From Amycolatopsis thermophila (GTDB lineage: Bacteria > Actinomycetota > Actinomycetes > Mycobacteriales > Pseudonocardiaceae): a DNA stretch of 64,000 nt. The DNA lies in assembly GCF_030814215.1 (NCBI RefSeq), contig NZ_JAUSUT010000001.1, positions 6,696,001 to 6,760,000 on the forward strand, read 5' to 3'. Below, piece by piece: positions 60,595 through 64,000 of the stretch. Within the stretch, counting starts at the first letter, position 1; every line of letters begins with the position of its first letter. The notes under the pieces were generated by a model that had not been told where the DNA came from, did no database searches, and saw only the letters and a list, made by a program, of their open reading frames with translations. Both the position numbers and the translations under genes were made by a program.

Positions 60595-60981
60595 TCAGCA
60601 CCGAGACCCGAGGCGCCACCACAGCCGTTCAGCGTAGCGGCGCACCATCTCCCGGCGGCGCGAAGTCAGCCCTTCCATGATCGCGCGAATGGTAGGCCGG
60701 TCCGGCAGGCTCTCGTGGAACGGGTCGTTCTTCTCCGACACCCACCGCTCTTCGGCGTAGCGGCGCAGGCTGGCCAGCGCGTGGTCGTCCAGCTCCTCGC
60801 TCACCGCCTCCACGGCGACCTTGTCCAGCGACCACTCGCCGGGGAACGGGTAGCCGAGATCGCGCATGAAGGCCTCGTACAGCACATGCGGGTGGCACCC
60901 CATGGCATTCGCCAGCCGAGTCAGCGTGACCGGGTCAGGCGGGCGCTTGCGCACCGCCGCCTCGCGCCTCTTGAAATACAC
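60595..60981 (-). CDS. Hypothetical protein with a helix-turn-helix-like segment
   Basis: 128 residues if the GTG at 60981 is used; the same frame remains open upstream (GTHAQTLKWSSQWQSVSPES) without a better start. A probable HTH is seen at VTLTRLANAMGCHPHVLYEA (about residues 18-37), resembling XRE-type regulators. Further along, WSLDKVAVEAVSEELDDHAL and the basic C-terminus RREMVRRYAERLWWRLGSRC follow. It may be a truncated regulator of an old mobile element. Confidence 0.5.
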   Translation of the reverse strand: MYFKRREAAVRKRPPDPVTLTRLANAMGCHPHVLYEAFMRDLGYPFPGEWSLDKVAVEAVSEELDDHALASLRRYAEERWVSEKNDPFHESLPDRPTIRAIMEGLTSRRREMVRRYAERLWWRLGSRC

Positions 60982-61429
60982 GGCGAGGGACTCGGGCGAA
61001 ACGCTCTGCCACTGGCTGCTCCATTTGAGTGTCTGGGCATGCGTACCACGTAGGGCCAGTGATCACACAATCGGCCGGTGCTGCTGCATCGTGCGCCAAA
61101 AGGCCTGGAGGGCTCGCAACTTTCGTGTATGCAGTCAACTCCCCTGGACTGCTGGCGTGTCACGCGGGGCGCCAGCTATCAGCAAGTGGGAGACGTCCAC
61201 ATGCGACCGATGCGAACGAAAGGAGGAACACTCCGGTGTGGAGAAATCTCTGCCTGACTGTCCGATTCCGAGCGTCCACAGGCTCTGCGCTGGAATTTTC
61301 TCCCGTGACATAAGTAGTGCCGACACTCGGATCCACTCGAATGGACTATCGTGGTGCTCGATGAGAGCGGGCCCCGTATCGCGAGGACACGAGGGCCGGT
61401 GTGGGCTTGCTACTTCACGGGCTGTCCAA
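60982..61429. other. Intergenic region, lower GC than the surroundings
   Basis: About 450 bases with visibly lower GC. An AAAGGAGG at about 61221 is followed by GTG codons, but the two possible frames give short, unconvincing peptides. No repeat or RNA structure was identified with confidence. Confidence 0.4.
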
Positions 61430-62851
61430 TCACGACTTGGCCTCTACCAAGGGATGCTTGGGTAGGTAGCCGACTGCGGGCAGAATGCGTGTCTCCTCGG
61501 TCGCCAGTTCGACTGCGGCAACGATCCGCGTCGGCAGCTTGGTCGAGACAACGGGCGCGAGCTGCCGGGTCGGTTCGTCTTCGATCGCGGTGGCCAGGTC
61601 CTCGGGCGTGCGAGTCATCCAGCTCTGGTCCTTGGCCTTGAAAATCGCCCAGTACATGGCCGGGCGGATCAGCAGCAGGTTCACCAGGGACACCAGTGGC
61701 GTGAGGAAGATCCACGCCGTCAGGCGGGTGCCGAGCTTCATCTCCGGCCGCATCGCCGCGTACATCGCGGTCTGTGCCCAGGTCATGATCACCCAGTAGC
61801 CGAAGCCCTGTATCAGCACGAGCTTGCTCTGTCCGGGCAGCAGGATCAGCACCCAGGCGTACACCAGCGGGCTGACCAGAGTGAAGATCATGCCGTATGC
61901 GCGGAACAGCAGAGGGATGAGCGGGAAGTGCTCGATCTCCCAGCCGACGTAGCGCCAGTAGCTCTTGAACCACCGGACTCGCTGCCGCCACATCTGCCCC
62001 AGGTGCTCGGGCAGTGCGGAGTGCACCAGGGCCTCGTTGACGGCGACCACCTGCCCGCGCAGGAGTGCGTAGTGGGTCAGGCGCCGGTCGTCCCCGGCGG
62101 TGCCGGAGGTGACGTAGTCCTCCAGGTTGTCGTAGACCAGGTCGGCCCGGTAGATGGCCAGGATGCCCGACGTCGGTGCGACCGCGCCGAGGATGGACCG
62201 GGCTACCCGGGTGACCATGCACCAGGTGACCATTTCCAGGTCCACGATCCGCGTGAGCAGGTTCCGGTGCCGGTTCTCCACGAGCGTGAGGCCGGTGGCC
62301 GCCTGAATCCGATCGTTGGACATTGCCCGCAGGACGTGGGCGAGGGCGTGCTTGTCCAGCACGGAGTCCGAGTCCACCGTGACGATGTAGTCGACCTTGC
62401 GCCGGTCGAGCTTGTTCAGCACGTTGGCCTGGGCGTGCCGCTTGCCCTGGTTGGTCTGGCGGTGCCAGGTGACCAGCGGGTGGTGGAACGGTTCGACCGG
62501 GACGGCGGAGCCGTCGTCGACCACGTGGATCTCATCCGGCGGCCGGGTCTGTTGCACCAGGGCCATGACGGTCCGGCGCAGCAGCTCGGCCTCTTCGTTG
62601 TAGGTGGGGACGATCGCGACCACCCACCCCTTCGCAACCGGCAGGTGGGTGAACTTGCGGCCGATCACCGCCGCCCCGAGGTAGTAGATCATGATCGCGG
62701 TCGCCACCGTGTAGAACCAGAAGGTGACGCTGGTGGGCTCTGAGTGCCCCCACACGAAGTGGTAGTAGGTCGTCCATGCCGTCGCGGCGAGCACGGAGAC
62801 GACACAGGCCAGCAGCGGCCAGAACCGGCCGGACTTACTTGCTGTCGACAC
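61430..62851 (-). CDS. Family 2 glycosyltransferase, NodC/hyaluronan- or cellulose-synthase-like
   Basis: 473 residues from the GTG at 62851 (GGAGG four bases upstream). Two N-terminal spans (WPLLACVVSVLAATAWTTYY, FWFYTVATAIMIYYLGAAVI) precede a GT-A domain with VVAIVPTYNEEAELLRRTVM, IHVVDDGS, VDYIVTVDSDSVLDKHALAH (DxD), SGTAGDDRRLTHYALLRGQV (ED-like acceptor site) and the processive motif QMWRQRVRWFKSYW (QxxRW). Four to five C-terminal spans follow. It would polymerise UDP-sugars and extrude the chain. The nucleotide-sugar dehydrogenase lies upstream in the same operon and could supply UDP-uronic acid. Confidence 0.9.
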   Translation of the reverse strand: MSTASKSGRFWPLLACVVSVLAATAWTTYYHFVWGHSEPTSVTFWFYTVATAIMIYYLGAAVIGRKFTHLPVAKGWVVAIVPTYNEEAELLRRTVMALVQQTRPPDEIHVVDDGSAVPVEPFHHPLVTWHRQTNQGKRHAQANVLNKLDRRKVDYIVTVDSDSVLDKHALAHVLRAMSNDRIQAATGLTLVENRHRNLLTRIVDLEMVTWCMVTRVARSILGAVAPTSGILAIYRADLVYDNLEDYVTSGTAGDDRRLTHYALLRGQVVAVNEALVHSALPEHLGQMWRQRVRWFKSYWRYVGWEIEHFPLIPLLFRAYGMIFTLVSPLVYAWVLILLPGQSKLVLIQGFGYWVIMTWAQTAMYAAMRPEMKLGTRLTAWIFLTPLVSLVNLLLIRPAMYWAIFKAKDQSWMTRTPEDLATAIEDEPTRQLAPVVSTKLPTRIVAAVELATEETRILPAVGYLPKHPLVEAKS

Positions 62852-62999
62852 GGTGCCTCCGTCGAGAGCCGAAGCGGTACAGCACGATCCCGAGGACGAT
62901 GAGGGCGACGGCGATGGCCACCATCCATTCCAGGCCGAAGTGAATGCCGGCAATGGTGAAGCCAGCGGCGCCGGTGTAGGCGAGCTTAGGGGTGTACAC
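62835..62999 (-). CDS. 54-residue membrane protein with a LAxTG-type sorting motif
   Basis: Below the usual gene-length threshold. It starts at GTG 62999 with GAGGAG four bases upstream and stops at 62835, overlapping the glycosyltransferase start by 17 bp. The sequence begins MYTPKLAYTGAAGFTIAG, continues with a hydrophobic helix (MVAIAVALIVLGIVLYRFG) and ends in a basic tail (SRRRHRVDSK). LAYTG followed by a helix and Arg-rich tail is the arrangement of a class-E-type sortase signal, but here it is almost the whole protein. It lies between the nucleotide-sugar dehydrogenase and glycosyltransferase genes, all in one operon. Confidence 0.75.
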   Translation of the reverse strand: MYTPKLAYTGAAGFTIAGIHFGLEWMVAIAVALIVLGIVLYRFGSRRRHRVDSK

Positions 63000-63012
63000 G
63001 ATTCTCCTCGGG

Positions 63013-64000
63013 TCAGAGCACCTGGAGGTGCGGAAGCGTGAGTCGGTAGGTGGCGTCCAGAACCAGCTCCTCGTCGGCGAGCCAGTCCAGATCGAGGCCG
63101 GGATGGGCGGTGTGCACGATCACCAGATCCCACGACCCTTCCGGCGCATCGGCGGTCATCACGTGCTCGCCGACGCGGATCTGGTCGACCAAGGGGTCCG
63201 TGAAGTGGACGTCGGCGCCGCGCCGGTTCAGCTCCGCGATGATCTCCAGGGCCGGAGACTCGCGGACGTCGGCCACGCCAGGCTTGTAGGCCACACCCAC
63301 CACGAGGACGCGAGCGCCGAACAGCGCGATGCTGTTGTCAGCCAGCACCTCCTGGGCGCGACGCACCACGTCGAGCGGCCGGTGCGCGATGGCGGTCATC
63401 GCGGCCTCGGTGATCGGGGAGCTGACGCGGCGACGGCGCAGCTCCCAGAGGAGATAGTGCGGGTCGCACGGGATGCAGTGCCCCCCGACACCGGGGCCAG
63501 GATAGAAGGGCATGAATCCGAACGGCTTCGTGGCCGCCGCCGTGATGATCTCCATCGGGTCGAGATCGAGGGAGCGGACCGCGCTGGCGAACTCGTTGGC
63601 GAAGGCGATGTTGACGGCCCGAAACGTGTTCTCCAGGAGCTTGGTGGCCTCGGCCGCCTCCGGCGAGGAGACCACGTGCACCACCGGCGCCGAGTCGGCC
63701 AGCAGCCCGATTGCTCGACGGGTGCACTCGTCGGTGACGCCACCCACCACCCGAGGGGTGCGCTCCGGCACGTGGTTGGCATCACCGGGGTCGATCCGCT
63801 CGGGGCTGAACGCCACGAAGACGTCGCGGCCCACGAACAGCTCGCGCGCCTCCAGTTCGGCCACGAGCAGATCGCGCGTGGAGCCGACATAGGTGGTGGA
63901 GGTCAGAACGATCGTCTGGCCGGGCATCGCAGCCTCGGCAACCATGACGCACGCATCGTGCAGCGGCCCCAGGTCCGGGACGAGGTGCTCGTCCACGGGC
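63013..64000 (-). CDS. Nucleotide-sugar (UDP-glucose/UDP-ManNAc type) dehydrogenase (partial, runs off the right edge)
   Basis: At least 327 residues; the N-terminal NAD-binding domain lies outside the window. Visible: TIVLTSTTYVGSTRDLLVAE, FVAFSPERIDPGDANHVPER, RVVGGVTDE, the Lys-Asn block EATKLLENTFRAVNIAFANE, and GPGVGGHCIPCDPHYLLWEL with the catalytic Cys. The C-terminal domain reads ARVLVVGVAYKPGVADVRES and LDLDWLADEELVLDATY. The enzyme oxidises C6 of a UDP-sugar to a carboxylate using two NAD+. Thirteen bases separate it from the small LAYTG gene, in the same operon as the glycosyltransferase. Confidence 0.9.
   Translation of the reverse strand, partial: PVDEHLVPDLGPLHDACVMVAEAAMPGQTIVLTSTTYVGSTRDLLVAELEARELFVGRDVFVAFSPERIDPGDANHVPERTPRVVGGVTDECTRRAIGLLADSAPVVHVVSSPEAAEATKLLENTFRAVNIAFANEFASAVRSLDLDPMEIITAAATKPFGFMPFYPGPGVGGHCIPCDPHYLLWELRRRRVSSPITEAAMTAIAHRPLDVVRRAQEVLADNSIALFGARVLVVGVAYKPGVADVRESPALEIIAELNRRGADVHFTDPLVDQIRVGEHVMTADAPEGSWDLVIVHTAHPGLDLDWLADEELVLDATYRLTLPHLQVL

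Noticed and set aside
60241-60680. Short open frames across hairpin repeat copy 2 (for example one starting MGYPAKGAALARG)
   Set aside because: They arise from the repeat element itself; no ribosome site and no conserved protein pattern.
61221-61320. AAAGGAGG followed by GTG starts in the low-GC intergenic stretch
   Set aside because: Both possible frames give short, low-information peptides with no recognisable features.

Overview
The window is high-GC actinobacterial DNA. GTG and TTG starts, translational coupling through 1-4 bp overlaps, many TetR regulators, F420-type (LLM, DDN-like) enzymes and a hyaluronan/cellulose-synthase-like glycosyltransferase all suggest a Pseudonocardiaceae soil organism of the Amycolatopsis type. 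The genus is an inference; there is no rRNA or other marker gene in the window. No tRNA, rRNA or CRISPR array was seen. Both ends cut through genes: an ABC permease on the left and a nucleotide-sugar dehydrogenase on the right.

Layout. 0-2.5 kb: an ABC exporter plus a LolA-like surface protein. 2.6-5.5 kb: a TetR regulator convergent with a DUF308 membrane protein/flavoprotein disulfide reductase operon. 5.5-14.4 kb: a six-gene catabolic operon (aromatic-acid MFS importer, cysteine hydrolase, alpha/beta hydrolase, FAD hydroxylase, HyuA, HyuB). 14.8-16.4 kb: a TetR gene fragment, a WYL regulator and a divergent VOC protein. 16.4-19.6 kb: a meta-cleavage operon (hydrolase, extradiol dioxygenase, SDR) and its likely TetR repressor. 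19.7-23.9 kb: ohr, a VOC protein, an aldo/keto reductase with TetR, an HD hydrolase and a MntP-like pump. 23.9-29.3 kb: a complete PQQ operon (pqqA to pqqE) preceded by a lanthanide-type PQQ dehydrogenase and a cupredoxin-like protein. 29.5-33.2 kb: katG behind a GAF-LytTR regulator. 33.5-36.6 kb: small housekeeping or unknown genes, including Sua5. 36.7-43.3 kb: a second catabolic region (MFS, two TetRs, a nonsense-interrupted SDR, an LLM oxidoreductase, an acyl-CoA ligase). 43.3-48.7 kb: gene remnants, a RibD-like reductase and an arsenic-type island (fused ArsR-GNAT, flavoprotein, MFS). 49.1-56.0 kb: a NarL-type two-component system facing a DUF6220/multicopper oxidase/MMPL operon. 56.1-61.4 kb: a decayed zone (MobC-like and CnoX fragments, a repeated hairpin) interrupted by SDR/LysR and a membrane protein. 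61.4-64 kb: a polysaccharide locus (glycosyltransferase, a tiny LAxTG-type protein, nucleotide-sugar dehydrogenase).

The strongest non-obvious signals are regulatory. An 8-bp palindrome, GAACGTTC, occurs once inside the promoter of the first TetR gene. It occurs twice, exactly 52 bp apart and in the same geometry around the promoter, ahead of both the DUF308/reductase operon and ohr 15 kb away. A second near-identical 24-bp operator marks the promoters of the two catabolic operons, which suggests one TetR controls uptake, hydroxylation and ring cleavage together. Other points of interest are the 54-residue LAYTG membrane protein in the polysaccharide locus, the signal-peptide-less DYD-type quinoprotein, and several single-lesion pseudogenes.
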